A stretch of DNA of 64,000 nt from Rotaria sp. Silwood1 (taxonomy: Eukaryota > Rotifera > Eurotatoria > Philodinida > Philodinidae), in the NCBI GenBank assembly GCA_905250075.1, contig CAJNOP010000636.1:58854-122853 (forward strand), given 5' to 3'. The position numbers and the translations under genes were made by a program. Under the pieces are notes generated by a model. That model did no database searches and was not told where the DNA came from. It saw only the letters and a list, made by a program, of their open reading frames with translations. This document shows, in pieces, positions 50,978 through 63,274 of this stretch; the stretch's first letter is position 1; each line of letters starts with the position of its first letter.

Positions 50978-52580
50978 TTAAACAGCAGACGATGATAATA
51001 ACTGAATTTCGTTTATTAATTGTTCATTCTAAATAATAAAAAAAAAAAAACATCAAAAGAATTATTCTTATTTTCAAATAAATAATATACATACATGTAA
51101 ACAATATTTTATAAAATCATCTAAACTAATACTTCCAGAATGATGAAGATCAAGTTTTTCAAATAAAACACTTGAATGTTTTTGAATTGTTTCTTCAGTT
51201 ACTGGTTGATGAATATAAATATTTGATCCAAGAAGATCATATAATGAACGAACAACCGTTTCAAATGTCTTATTAAATAAATAGAATAAATAATATAAAC
51301 GAATATGATAAGATATATCATACTTGTTTTGTTAATTGACCATCATCATAAATATCATAGAAACGAAAGATCCAATGTAGTTTTTCCTTGATACTACCAC
51401 GTACCAAGATTGATAATGTTTGGATATAATCCTATATCAAAGCAAAAGAGTCTGATGATGTTTATTGTTTTTTTTTGTTATTAAGAAAACAAGTATTTAG
51501 ATACATTCGACTCAATAGGATCCTGAGGATAATATTTCATGACTCAATCTTCTCATTATATTATTCTCATAATTTTGATCAAAAACAATACTTTCAAACT
51601 TTTCTTTTAAATAATCTTATATTAATTAATATATTATTTTAATCGTTCATATCTATGTTAAATCAAGACTTGAATAACCAATAGGAAAGAAAAAAATGTG
51701 AAATATTTGTTGTTTTTCTTCCTTTATATGTTGATTATTCTTATATTTATATGAGAAAATTACTTCAAATGTAAAATACATCCGTTTCCGTCTATCTAAA
51801 ACACGAAATAAAAAACTTGTATAATTTTGACAATTGCCATGCGGAAAAAAATGTGAATAAATTGTTTGAAATTCTCGTTGAGTAACAGCACCATGTGGAC
51901 ATTCCTATAGAAATTAAGAAAATTATTTTTTGTTTTTTTTTTTTTTGGTTTTCAGAAAAAAGAAATTTTGTCATACCTGTTTAAAACCTTTATAAAGTAA
52001 TCGTATTTCAGATTTACTAAATTTTGTTATTCGTACAATTTCTTCTATACTTTTTGGTACTTTACGTATTTCAACTGGTAATAACGATGAATCGTCAGCA
52101 TCATCTTCTATTGTAAATAAATATCAACAACATTAGCATATTACCAACTTATGTCAACATCATTTTAACATTCTCTATTTCTTCAATATACGCAATCTTA
52201 TTATTGTTTTATGATGTCTTACTACGTACATAAAGCATAAAAATAAAGAAAAGAAATATACGGAAGGAAAAAAAAACTTGTTTCGACATATATCTCATTA
52301 TTCTTCTTCGTCTTCATATACTATTCTGTCGATAAACAACAGATGTTCCATAGGTTTTATGTTATTATACAAAGACAAGTAATATATTGTCAGTAGATAG
52401 AAAATTCTCATAGTCTTCTAAACAAATCATATGGAACCATCTTTCCGTTTTATTATCTACTTGACACTAGGATACTTATTTCAAGATATTACTAATGTGT
52501 CAATTATCAAATCAACACTCAGCATGACGTGGAATCAGGTGTCAGTTTAATTACTTACGCTCAAATGAATCCATTGACAT
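50978..52580 (-). CDS. KChIP-like neuronal calcium sensor with degenerate EF-hands
   Basis: Six exons (52580-52559, 52107-51977, 51904-51764, 51431-51324, 51268-51095, 51028-50978) give 208 residues. The sequence follows Kv-channel-interacting proteins along its whole length: RLLYKGFKQECPHGAVTQRE, IYSHFFPHG, DYIQTLSILVRGSIKEKLHW, then the C-terminal EF-hand and a short end. KChIPs bind the cytoplasmic T1 end of Kv4 channels and tune their gating with calcium. Here the loops are poor: EF2 has DRRKRMYFTFED, EF3 has DIYDDGQLTKQT (position 3 Tyr, position 12 Thr instead of Glu), EF4 has DLHHSGSISLDD. Calcium binding may be weak or lost. The N-terminal exon is only 22 nt (MSMDSFE). Frequenin-type sensors are the alternative, but the ECP-G and LSILVRG signatures favour KChIP. 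Confidence 0.87.
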
Positions 52581-53585
52581 ATTTAATTTTGATGAATCGA
52601 ATAACGATTGACTGACTGAATTTGCTTAAGGAGTTTCTTTTTTTTTTTTGGTTTATTTCATTGAAGATAATCGTAGATTGTTACATATTGATGTATGTAA
52701 GGAAGATATCATAATTAACGAAATTTATTGAATAATAGACGAAAAAAAAAACTTGTTTTTTTTTTTGTTGCTGTTGTTGTTTGTAATAAAAACCTGTCTT
52801 GCTTTATGCTATTGTGTATATGCAGTTAAATAGATTGCTTTACTGCTTGACGATGGCGCCGGGTTTTTTTTTTATTGTTTGATTTATCTTCTTCTGACAC
52901 CCAGTAAGTAATACACGATATGGAACAGAGAATAAGGAGAAATGTAGAAAAAAGAGGAAAAAAAAAATAATCTTTGTCTCTCATCGTATTAGCACAGCGA
53001 ACGCAGACGACCAAGAGTATACTTAGTATATACGAGATTCTCAAACAAAGAGTGGAAAATAAGAGGAAATAAGAACAAAAGTCAAGTCTACTTTTGTTAG
53101 ACACATTGTCTTATACATTCATTTTCGTAATGATTAATCAAATATGACTTATTTGAATTTCACATTTTATTTCTTCACCCGAAAGTATAAAAATATTCGT
53201 TATTTAAAAATGTTGTCGATACTTCATTCACATCACTGAGATGATATACTTGTTTAATTATCAAGGGAAGAAAAAAAAAATTAATTCAACTGTTCAACAC
53301 ATCATGTAATAAATAAAAGATAAGTTGAATGTCTCATATCAATCTGAATAAATCATCCTTATCGATGATTATTTTCTCATTGAAAGTATAATAGATTAGA
53401 AAGAGAGAGAGAGAGAAAAAAAAGGCAAGAATCTTAAGGAAAATATCACAACACTGAGCTATAAATATATCATTTGTTAAATTTACAAAAGTTATTTTAT
53501 ATTTCATATTAAAAAAAATTTATCAAGTTGACATACGTTTTATTTATATTTTTATTAAGAATTAAAAAAAAAAGACAAAATAAAT
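52581..53585. other. Intergenic, AT-rich
   Basis: Between KChIP-like and AK7, both on the minus strand; it includes the KChIP-like 5' flank and the AK7 3' end. Long T and A runs, no repeat or gene recognised. Confidence 0.45.
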
Positions 53586-56500
53586 TCAAACTTGAGGATT
53601 ATTTTTGAAAAGATATTCAGCCTAAAAACAAAAATCAAATTTTAAAATATAAATCTATAAAAATCAAATTACAAACCACAAAATCAACTGGATCTTCTGG
53701 TCGTACTTGACAACATTCTAAACAAAACAAAAAATCCAATTAACTATTCTTATTAAATATTAAATAAATATACCAATTAATGCTTTTGTTAATGTTGGCA
53801 TAACATGTGCCATAAGATAATTTCTTAATGGTGTTGATTGTGCATCAAGCATTTCAAATTCTTCACGTTTTATTTGTTCTAATTTTGCTGTCCATTCTTT
53901 TTGTTTTTTCATACGATCATTAGCTGCTTCTTGTTCATCACGTTCACGTTCTTCACGTTCTTCACGTTCACGTTTTTCTTTTTCATTTAATTCTTTACGT
54001 TTTGTATGTTCTTGTTCTTCAGGTGTTGGACCATAATTATGAGGTTCTTTAACACGTTCCATGATTTTTTCAACTATATTTCGATGATTTATACTTCGAT
54101 CATCATCAATTTCTATGAAAGATACAAAAATAGATCTAAATCTTATTTGTTCTTAGGGCATCAAGATAATCCTAGATCAGATAGGAGAACATATTTTTTT
54201 GTTTTTTAATATGGATATTATTATTCATCAAAAATGACATCTTATCAGATCTAATTCTTTGTATATATATATATAAGTAGAACAATCGTTATCTCTAATA
54301 ATCAACAAAAACTAAATTATATTTCGATCAATAAGTTTTTCTAGGATAAAAGTCAGAATGATAACTTTATTAATATTTGTTTGTTTTTTTTTTCGGAATT
54401 CCAAAAAAGAATATTCTATAAAGAAATATTTTATTCAATAGAAAATAATTTCTTACTTATTGTTTCACCTGGTCGATCAACATCTTCGAAAAATTTTCCT
54501 GGATGTGAATCATCACCAAGTTCATTATAAATTTTTAAACGACGTTTAAATTCTAATTCAGTATTATGTGTACCGGCAACAACTTTTTCTGGTAAATGCA
54601 TAATACGTTGACGAAGAAATTCATTACTTGCATCGAGTATAATAACATGTTCTAAAAACAACAAAAATTCAATTTAATTTTAAATAAAAACTATATATCT
54701 AAACAAACCAGGAATAATTCGTTCATTTACTGGTGGTTTTTTATCTTCAGCATCTTCTTCTTCTATATTTTTTCAATAACATAAAAAAAATTTTTAATAA
54801 AATTTTGAAATTTATTTATTTTTTTTTTAAAGTATTTACCTTCTTCACCAGATGCTTGAAACAAAAAGAAAACAAAATAAATATACGAAAATTTTAAAAT
54901 ATTTCTTTTTTTTACCTCCAAATAAACTTTGTGCTTGATCTAATGTTTTTGGATAACCATCAAGTATATAACCTTGATTTTGACATGGTGGTGACATAAG
55001 TTTTATTTTAAAAAGTTGTGTTAAAATATCATCATCCAAACGTGCTAAAAAAAGAAACGAATATGATTCAAATACAAAAAAAAAAGAAGAAACATACCAT
55101 CTTTTGAATCACGTCGAACTTCTTCAAGTTTTTCTAAAATACTTCGTGCTTCTTCAATACGTTCTGCTAATGTTTCATCAACATCTTGATCATCAGCTTC
55201 TTCTTCATTTTGTTCACTTTCACCATCACGTTTTACTAATTGTTCCTTAAAAAAAAAAAAAAAAATTTTTTTTTTTTTTTTTTTTTGTTTTTTACCAATT
55301 CATTTTTCGTATCTTCAATAACATCTTTTATTTGAAGATGATGTAATTTATATTCTTGTGCTAATTGTTTTGCAATTGTCGTTTTTCCTGATGCTGGTGG
55401 ACCAAGAATACAAATTTTAATTGGCTAAAAATTAAAAAAAATCATTTAATTTGATTTTTTTCTTTTTTTTTGTTCAAATTTTAATTTAAATTACTGTTAA
55501 TTTTCGTTGAATACGATATTCATCAATAATCTTTTGAATATTTTCTGTAATACCATTTTCACAATGCCATTTTATATTCATTTGTTCACGAATAAAAATT
55601 GGTTCAAATTGCATATTAGCAAGTAACATATCATAATCAGCTTGCTAATAAAAATAATGAATTATAATATAACAAATAAAAGGGACATGGTCGAAAATCA
55701 TCGATTTTTGCTTCACGCTGAAAACATTATAAAATGAAAGTATCTTAGGAATGTCGTGGTCCCCTTCAGGAACATCAGAAAATTTATTTTCGAATTTCAA
55801 CTTGAAACTTTGCATAGAGATAGATCTTAACGAAAATAGTTTATTATGAAAGTTTGAGATTTTTTCATTGTTCCTAACTGAAAATATGAATTTCGAAAAC
55901 TGCCCGTATATATGAGCAATGTAAAAGACACACTTTTACCATAGTTGTATTTTAGGATAGGAACAATGAAAATATCTGAAACTTTCATAATAAACTATTC
56001 TCGTTAAGATCTATCTCTGTGCAAAGTTTCAAATCGAAATTCAAAAATAAGTTTTCTGATGTTCCTGAGGGGGACCACGGCATTTTGTTAAAGATTTCTG
56101 ACATTTCTTAAGATTTTGTCCACAAAAGGGAAGAGATCTTAATAAACCGTTATACACTACTAAGATACTTTCATTTTATAATGTTTTCAGCGTGAAAAAA
56201 AATCGATGATTTTCGACTATGTACTTTTGTAAAAAAAAAAAAAAAAAATGCGAAAACCTCGGATTTAAATCCGAGTGTTATATGTACTTCAAAAAGTGAA
56301 CAGGTATATTCACTTTGTTTTTTATCATCTGAGACATATCTAGGCAATTTGCTTTCTGGATGCAGTTTTTGTGCATTTTGAGACCTTTTTCAGGCGATGT
56401 TTTGCTAGAAAGCTACGATTTGGTTCAAAACTAATATCAGATTCGGAATCAGCGTTAAAAACTGAGTCGATTTATATATGTTGTGAATAATTCTGAGAAA

Positions 56501-58730
56501 AATTGTTTTTTTGAAAAAATCCCTGTACCCCCTCAGGGATGGTGTGGTCAATAATGACAATTTTTTCGATAACTCAGCCATTTCTTGACGGATCCTTCTC
56601 ATCTTCGAACTCGATCGAGACATTGATGAGACTGAACTGTGTAGAAAATTTCATCACGATCGGACTCTTCTTTCGAAAGTTATCGTGTAAACGGCCGGAC
56701 ACACTGACCGATTCTATAGTGTACTCACTTTTTGAGTACACAAAAAGAAAAATACACAATCATCTATTTTAAATTTCGCCTCAAAATATATGTATAACAT
56801 AAAGAAAAATCTTTTACCGATATATCTCGATTGAGCATTGCATCTTCTTGATCAACAATTTTTATTTTACCCATTCCAAGTGTTTGACTAACTTTACGTG
56901 TAATACGTATTAATGTATCTTTACTTGTATCAGTAGCAACAACATAACGTGTTTTCAATTGACGATCAGCCAAATTTTGTAAAACACTATATAGAAAGCA
57001 AAAGAAACGAACAAGAATTTTTATTATTTATATTCATACGCAGCAAGATCTATAACATGAATTGTTGGTAAAAAATTTCCACCTTTACCAAATACTTGAA
57101 GTTCAGATGCATTATGCCATGCTGATTTAAACATATAATGAAAAACATTTTCTTCCATTCCATATGTTAAACCAGTAGCAACAATATATGTTGTTAATTT
57201 TTTTTTATTTGTTAAACCAAGTTTAGTTATTAATTTTTCAGCACTATGATGTTCTTTAAAATTTGGATGAGCTCGACGACGACGAAATTCATCTTCAGAA
57301 AATGGTACTTCATCCTAATAAAAATATAAAACAAAAAAACAAAAAACAAAAAAAAAAATATTATCTTACTTCATTTGGTTGTGTTTTTGCCCATGTCATT
57401 ACAGTTGAAAGAAGAATAAATGTTATTGGATGATCAAGTTCATTTATAATTGATTCTAATTTTTGACAAGTCCATACAGCTTCATCAATCTAGAAAATAT
57501 TTAAAATAATAAAATAAATTCTACATTATAATGTACTGTATATCGAAATTATAAATAGAAAATACTTTGTATGCATGTCATAATATATAATTAAGACTCA
57601 AAATTTTTGATAATTCTCAAACATATAAATCTAATAATGTGTTTTATGTTGTATATACATATATTTATATGATATGACATCATAAAACACAAAAATGACT
57701 ACCATGAGACACGCTAGTTTGCAATAACTTTCATAGTACTTAAGAATTGAACTAAAATATATTATATGAGTATTGATCTTAACTGTGACGTGGTATAATC
57801 TCTTGTGACACATAATTTTCAGTGTTGGTTGATTACAATAAATTGATAAAATAATTCAAATGATATGTCAAACTACACATATGATAGAGAACTATAGATC
57901 AGAGACAATGGAAAATCTCCTGGAACACGTAGCGTGTCAATTAAATTTTCAAATTATGCTTTTCTTGTCTGAATTATTTTTTAATCGTGCGTGATAGAAA
58001 TTCACTATAAAAATGTTAATGAGTGTTCTTTTTGAAAATAAATTACTTCTAAAGGAATTATTATTTACATAACAATGAGAGAAATACAAAAAAAACGAGT
58101 TAAATACATTTAGACTCAATTCTTTTCGTCTTCATATTTCATTATGTTTCTTAGAAATATATACTATCAATATATATAAATATGAATCTATACTGAAAAT
58201 CATACTTGTTCAGGATCTTGAGTAATATCGTAAATGATAACATTCATTTCTTTAAGATAATCACCTAATTGATTACGATCTTTATACTAAAAAACAAAAA
58301 GAAAATTAATAGATATGATTTGAATTATAATTTAAATAATATACTTGAATAATTTCTTGAACAAATGGTGGTCGTTTATAACCTTGACTATTTTTAATTG
58401 TTCCTGATATTTTCCAACCATCATCAATAGGATGTTCATCATATAATTTTTTTTGTTTTTCTTCAGCTTGTTCTTCTTCAAGAGCCTCTTCTTCTTCTAC
58501 AGTTTCACCTGTTGCACCCGGTTTTGCTCGTGCAAATATCTTCAAACAACAAAAGATTTCTATTTTAATAGAAAAAAGAAAAAAGAAATTTAACTACATA
58601 CTCGAGCAATATGTTTTCCATGATATGAATCAAGATGATTAATAAAAATCTTCTTAGGTTTTTGTGGTACTGCTTCTTCTTCTTTTAATTGTTCTTCACC
58701 TACTTGTTCCTCATCTGAGTCGTCAGCCAT
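53586..58730 (-). CDS. AK7: Adenylate kinase 7, axonemal type
   Basis: Sixteen exons in phase: 58730-58602, 58539-58345, 58286-58206, 57489-57370, 57314-57040, 56986-56818, 55644-55495, 55424-55296, 55245-55098, 55044-54916, 54854-54840, 54762-54709, 54651-54457, 54112-53774, 53717-53677, 53621-53586; 734 residues (human about 723). The first 370 residues form the reductase-like domain of AK7, after an acidic start. The adenylate kinase core has the P-loop GPPASGKT (residues 381-388) and the NMP-site motif [10 protein letters not shown], separated by an acidic insert. A charged coiled stretch ([17 protein letters not shown]) leads to a C-terminal Dpy-30 motif ([15 protein letters not shown]). 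AK7 keeps adenine nucleotides balanced in motile cilia, and rotifers depend on ciliary crowns. Exon 11 is only 15 nt. Intron 6 holds a fold-back element. Confidence 0.95.
55249..55286. repeat. Poly-A/poly-T inverted homopolymer
   Basis: A run of A directly abuts a longer run of T in a 48-bp AK7 intron, forming a perfect A/T inverted repeat that fills most of the intron. Run lengths here are prone to sequencing error. Confidence 0.6.
55685..56222. repeat. Fold-back element in AK7 intron 6
   Basis: Left arm 55685-55877 (starting ACATGGTCGAAAATCATCGA) recurs inverted at 55958-56222, about 93% identical. The right arm is interrupted by roughly 80 bp (about 56081-56160) absent from the left. The loop is about 80 bp. 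The element stands inside the intron without touching exon sequence. Confidence 0.8.
56258..56275. repeat. Perfect 18-bp palindrome
   Basis: CTCGGATTTAAATCCGAG, self-complementary without a loop, just after an A run in AK7 intron 6. It could be a remnant of another small element; a second short palindrome (GTGTACTCA / TGAGTACAC) closes the stretch near 56720. Confidence 0.6.
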
Positions 58731-59549
58731 GATCGAATGTAAAGTGATAATGTTTGAAACAAAAAAATAACCATTTGATACTTTGGTATCCAAGTTACAT
58801 CCTCAATGTTAAATAAGTTTATTGATGTATAGATGTCGTTAATGACTATTCTATCTTTTTTGTTTGTGCCATCAGAAACTAAAGGCAACACTTACAGTCT
58901 AACATCGAATTAGTGTAGTAGAAACAAGGAAATGTCGATTATTTTCTAGATTAAAAAAAAAAGCATCTTTTCTTTTCCAATCAAAATATATCTCATTTTT
59001 TTTTAAACAGTAACAGATTTTCTTACAATAATTTCTAAATGTGAATGATGCAATCGCTTGTTTTTCTTTTAAAATAACGCAAATTTCGCTAATGTGTATC
59101 CTTATTAAAAAAATTAAATGAAATACTTCTATATTCTATTTAGTATCCTTGCTTATCATGGTTTCTGCTTTAAAAGATTTGAGATACAAAACAAAAATTA
59201 GGGTGTGAATGTAGATATTCTTTTCACCCACACTCAAACTGCGTACCATCAAAAAGGATCCATAATATAAAAAGTTTCGTGTGTTGAATTACTGAACTTG
59301 ATTTGAGTAAACAAGTATAGCGTTTGGATATTGATGAGAATGAATAAAACAGCTACAGCTATCCTAGGAATCAAATTCTAATTGATTAACAATTTATAAT
59401 ATCATGAAAAGTGGTTCTCATAGAGCTCTAGTTTACTCTATATTCATGATCAAGTGAATTTTATTATCTATAATCTTGACTGTAAAGAATGGGCTTATAT
59501 TTTTATCAAAAATATTAATGACAGTTCATAAAGAAAACTCGAAGAAGTG
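58731..59549. other. Intergenic with one hairpin cassette
   Basis: AK7 5' flank and C2-gene 3' flank. A cassette sits at 59200-59236. Nothing else recognised. Confidence 0.45.
59200..59236. repeat. G-rich/C-rich hairpin cassette, short
   Basis: AGGGTGTGAATG at the left, ATTCTTTTCACCCACACTC at the right, complementary over about 9-10 bp. Confidence 0.55.
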
Positions 59550-60155
59550 TCAATCACCAATGCCCATGTATCCTTGAATGCGATCTGTAGCTACGTTGGT
59601 CATTTTTGCTACTATTTGTTGTGTCAATTTTTTCTTCAGGTCTGCTTGAGCAGCATTGAATTTTTTGCTAATATAGACAGCGACTGTCTCTGGGACAAAG
59701 TGAAGGACGAGTTCCAGTGTACCACCATCTCCACGTTTTTCATTTATCATAGGAATGGTTACGGTATGAAGCCATTCTTTATTCGTATTCGTATTTAATT
59801 GACCACCTTGATCATCGTCGAGCAAATTCAATGTTCCATAAGCCAAAAGATCATCTTTGCCAATATCTGAATCCCATACTTGAACGTATAATGCTTCTAA
59901 TTCTTGTGCTACAGGAAATAGAAGTTTCTCATTGAAAATCGGATGACAACCATCGTGAATTTGTGTCTTCTGATATGTTTCTGTTTGTTGTGTCTGCTTT
60001 CCAGCCTTTACTTTCGATTGATTAGTGAGAGGTTCAAGTGAAATGATTGCATAACAATCGTTTTCGCCAAATAAATCACTCTTGATTAAATTGTTGGCTT
60101 TCAGTACAGTTACTGATAGAATACCCTTTAGACGTTGAGAAGATGATGCAGCCAT
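59550..60155 (-). CDS. Single C2-domain protein
   Basis: Intronless, 201 residues from an ATG at 60155. Residues about 9-155 form one C2 domain: GILSVTVLKANNLIKSD, ENDCYAIISL, HPIFNEKLLFPV, LYVQVWDSDIGKDDLLAYG and TLELVLHFVP. The loop aspartates (KSD, then WDSD and KDD) are largely kept, so calcium-dependent phospholipid binding is possible. A 45-residue helical tail rich in Lys and Gln follows. There is no signal peptide or membrane helix, so it is probably cytosolic and recruited to membranes. Its codon usage is less AT-extreme than the AK7 and UNC5 genes. No specific orthologue can be named. Confidence 0.85.
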   Translation of the reverse strand: MAASSSQRLKGILSVTVLKANNLIKSDLFGENDCYAIISLEPLTNQSKVKAGKQTQQTETYQKTQIHDGCHPIFNEKLLFPVAQELEALYVQVWDSDIGKDDLLAYGTLNLLDDDQGGQLNTNTNKEWLHTVTIPMINEKRGDGGTLELVLHFVPETVAVYISKKFNAAQADLKKKLTQQIVAKMTNVATDRIQGYMGIGD

Positions 60156-61183
60156 TCTGTCGTTGTTACCCTTTGTCGAAACACGTCTTATTCAAAGTGA
60201 AATAAGAGATTCGAATTCTTTCTCTCTACAGGTAAATTGCATACGTTTTTCTTCGTTCTGTGCTGTATATCAATATGCATGGACACTTGTTTGATGATAA
60301 GTAAAGTTTAATGACTCTTTACTCTATCTCTTGCATATTGATATACAAAATGATGCAAATATCGCCCGATGCATACACGATTTCTACTCTTTGATCAATA
60401 CAAAATTTTTCTTATCATATTGATTTTGTTGCAACGAAAAATTGCCAAGAAAACATATGTCAATAAGCTGTTAATACTATCTCTCTGTGACATCTATCGA
60501 AAGAGTATGATGACGAAGACTAACAACTGTGGAACAAAGGTAGCTGAGAGTAAGATTGTGAGGGCGTGTCTTCTCTTCACTCACATCCTAATTTAAGTAG
60601 AATTTCGTGGAAAAGAAGGATAAAATAGCACGGTTATCTTAATGGATTTCGCTAATACTTACAACATATGTTCGTCAGATTGCTAAATTTTGATGTTGTC
60701 ATCAGCGACGATCCTTTTTCAATACTACTCACCTGTCAGCTCTTCGTTAAATAGAAAACTTTATCGAGAGTAGAGAATATTCTTTTATTAATCTTCTCCC
60801 CATAAACAAACGTGAGATTTGATTGCACTATCTAATAGTATTGCCTTACTTTGGCAGATACGACTAGGAAATATTAAAATTAACTGATACTTTGAAATAG
60901 AATTATCTCATACATAATGATTATATCAAATAGACAGATCATATAATTGACGAAAGCTTAAAAAGAAAGATCTCAAAGGTTTTTGTTGAAATACATTTTA
61001 TTATCGTTAGGTACGAAATGAAAATAAATAGAAATATTTACTAATAAATTTCTTAGAAACCCTGGAATATGGTGGGTATGGCGCAGTTCTCGTATGTAGG
61101 CGAGTGTTACAGAAAAAGGAGAGAAAACCAACATATAATAAAATTACGTAGAGAAGAGAGCACAATATTAAATTACACATATA
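60156..61183. other. Intergenic with one hairpin cassette
   Basis: Holds a cassette at 60558-60588 and a lone G-rich block (GGTGGGTATGG) near 61071 without a C-rich partner. No gene recognised. Confidence 0.45.
60558..60588. repeat. G-rich/C-rich hairpin cassette, short
   Basis: GTGAGGGCGTG followed after TCTTCTCTT by CACTCACATCC; complementary over about 8-10 bp. Confidence 0.5.
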
Positions 61184-62176
61184 TTATAGGTTCTTTAATG
61201 TATTAAAAACCATTTCTTTAAACAGTTTTTCATCTGCTTGTACACAAATTGTAGCATTAGGTGCTTTCTTCATTACACCGAGTTCATCAATAACCAGTAC
61301 ACCACGAGTTAATTCACCTTGTGTCTCTACATCAACATATCGTGATAGCATTTGTTGTCCAATACTTGGATCAATTAAAATTGCCATTGTAAGTGCATCG
61401 GGATGATTGGAACCATTCATTTTCTGGCGTTCTTTACAAAATATTCTTCGTATACGATTAATCTTTAGAAAAAAGTCAGCAAGTTTTGTCCCTAGCTTTT
61501 GTACTTCTTCATAGTCAGCATCCGTAAATATGGAACTGTAGCAGCTAATGTCAAACCCAGCAGTTGTAATTGGAATACCTGATTGAAAAACGATTCTTGC
61601 CGCCTCCGGATCAACCCATGGATTATATGTTGCTACTGGTGTAACATTACCATAAAATTTGTAACAACCTCCCATGAAATAAATAGAATTTATTTGACGG
61701 GCAACAGTAGGCTTACGTAATAATGTTAAAGCGATATTAGTAAGAGGTCCGATTGCAACCAAAGTTATTTCACCAGGATATTTTTCGACTAATCTAATAA
61801 TAGCATCTACAGCGTGCTCCGTTTCTGGTTTCTGCTTGGGATCTGGAAAAAATGAATCACTCATTCCATCATTGCCGTGTACATAGGTCGCTGTACCATG
61901 AGTTTGTCGCACTAACGGTCTTGAACAACCTTGATAAACCGGAATTTCACCATTACCTTTACCTGCTATCTCCAATGTATAGAGTGCATTTTTTGTTTGC
62001 TGCTCAAAGTCGACATTTCCAACTGTTATTGTAATAGCCTCAATTTTTATGTTAGGAGCGAATAGTGCTAGCAAAATGGCAAGTGTATCATCGGTAGCTG
62101 TGTCAGTATCAATGATAATTTTTCGGCGTGCGTCAGAAGAGGCCATAGTAGCTGAAGTTTCGACTACGGACTGCAT
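61184..62176 (-). CDS. Inosine-uridine-type nucleoside hydrolase
   Basis: Intronless, 330 residues from an ATG at 62176. The N-terminal calcium-binding signature DTDTATDD is at residues 23-30; HGNDG, VAIGPLTNIALTL, YFMGGCY, the PWVDPEAARIVF block and SNHPDALTMAILIDPS follow in the family order. The enzyme cleaves the N-glycosidic bond of ribonucleosides to free base and ribose, a salvage step present in protists, bacteria, plants and many invertebrates but not mammals. The second Asp of the active-site set is in NHPDA. No signal peptide, so cytosolic. Whether it prefers purine or pyrimidine nucleosides cannot be told. The lack of introns and intermediate composition fit a retro-copied or transferred gene, but are weak evidence alone. 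Confidence 0.93.
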   Translation of the reverse strand: MQSVVETSATMASSDARRKIIIDTDTATDDTLAILLALFAPNIKIEAITITVGNVDFEQQTKNALYTLEIAGKGNGEIPVYQGCSRPLVRQTHGTATYVHGNDGMSDSFFPDPKQKPETEHAVDAIIRLVEKYPGEITLVAIGPLTNIALTLLRKPTVARQINSIYFMGGCYKFYGNVTPVATYNPWVDPEAARIVFQSGIPITTAGFDISCYSSIFTDADYEEVQKLGTKLADFFLKINRIRRIFCKERQKMNGSNHPDALTMAILIDPSIGQQMLSRYVDVETQGELTRGVLVIDELGVMKKAPNATICVQADEKLFKEMVFNTLKNL

Positions 62177-63158
62177 AAGATGTATCTAAAAATCACAAGC
62201 AAAGTGAGTCAGTTGACCTATGAATGAATTCTGTAAGTGACAATTTATATCACTTTTGGCTGTCAAGTTAGCTATAATGAGAGGATAAAATAATATTGTG
62301 ACGAAGTTCCTTCTATGCTACTGAATGAAGAGTGTGCAATTGTCAATATTCTTTATTACTTGTGTATACTCCGTTGAAAAAGACTAAAGTACAGCTCCTT
62401 AAAACGCACATCGAAAAAAAAAGAGAACAGAACAAACAAACAGAAAGATAAGCCGATAACTATATTACAATGTCAATACCTGCATAACTGCTTGAGAACA
62501 TAAAAGAGATAAGCGGTCAATACCGATGCTGTTCATTAATTCTTGCTGCTAGACATCAAGCATCACGTAGCAAAAAAGCTATTTTGAGAGTGGGCGTGCT
62601 TAGGTTGATGTAGGTGAGCAGAAGACTCACATCCACTAATTACATCGTTAAATAGTCAAACTTTTACTTTCATTCGATGTTTCGTTATCTAGATGCACGC
62701 ATACAACAAAAACCAATATCAAGAGACTTGTAATAAAAAGAGTCGTACTCAATCTAGAGATAGCATTATATCTAATGTCGGCTGGAGCATCGTGTAGGCT
62801 ATGAAAAACTGTGTAATACCGAGAAGTCAGGTTTTGAAACATACACTCAAATTGTCACATCAAAGCCGCGCTGAATGTTGCGCGTGTGTATTGATGCGAA
62901 ACAGAGCAGATGCCAATAATACGCATACTTGGTCCAAGAATGGCCTTGAATTTAGTCTATCAAATGCAGTTTTTAATGCTGACTACAAATCTGTCATTAG
63001 CTTCAAGCTTTCGATCAGATAAAGAAAGTTCGAGAAAGAATATGAACCACATAGATTATGATAGATAAACACGTGTGAAAAAAACATTTTTATCGATTAT
63101 TTCAGCCTCATGAAAAGCACTCCTCAAGTGTTTTATTGTTTTGCGTTTCTTTGTGTAC
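62177..63158. other. Intergenic, one hairpin cassette
   Basis: 5' flank of the nucleoside hydrolase. A cassette is at 62587-62636. Short frames at 62648 and 62801 lack any motif and are not called. Confidence 0.45.
62587..62636. repeat. G-rich/C-rich hairpin cassette
   Basis: GAGTGGGCGTGCTTAGG and GATGTAGGTGAG at the left, AGAAGACTCACATCCAC at the right. The C-half shares CTCACATCC with the 60.56-kb cassette. Confidence 0.55.
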
Positions 63159-63274
63159 GAGGGTGTAGATGTCAGTGTGCATGGGTAAGTGTGTGTATGT
63201 GGGTATGAGTATGGGTGTAAGGATGTATTCATTTCAGTCACCTCCCCTCACACTCATACTCTCACCCTACGCCC
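63159..63274. repeat. G-rich/C-rich hairpin cassette, long G arm
   Basis: G-rich arm of about 65 bp at 63159-63223 (GAGGGTGTAGATG, ATGTGGGTATGAGTATGGG), spacer ATTCATTTCAGTCAC, then C-rich arm CTCCCCTCACACTCATACTC to 63272. Confidence 0.7.

Noticed and set aside
61068-61112. Lone G-rich block GGTGGGTATGG as another cassette
   Set aside because: No C-rich partner lies within 100 bp.
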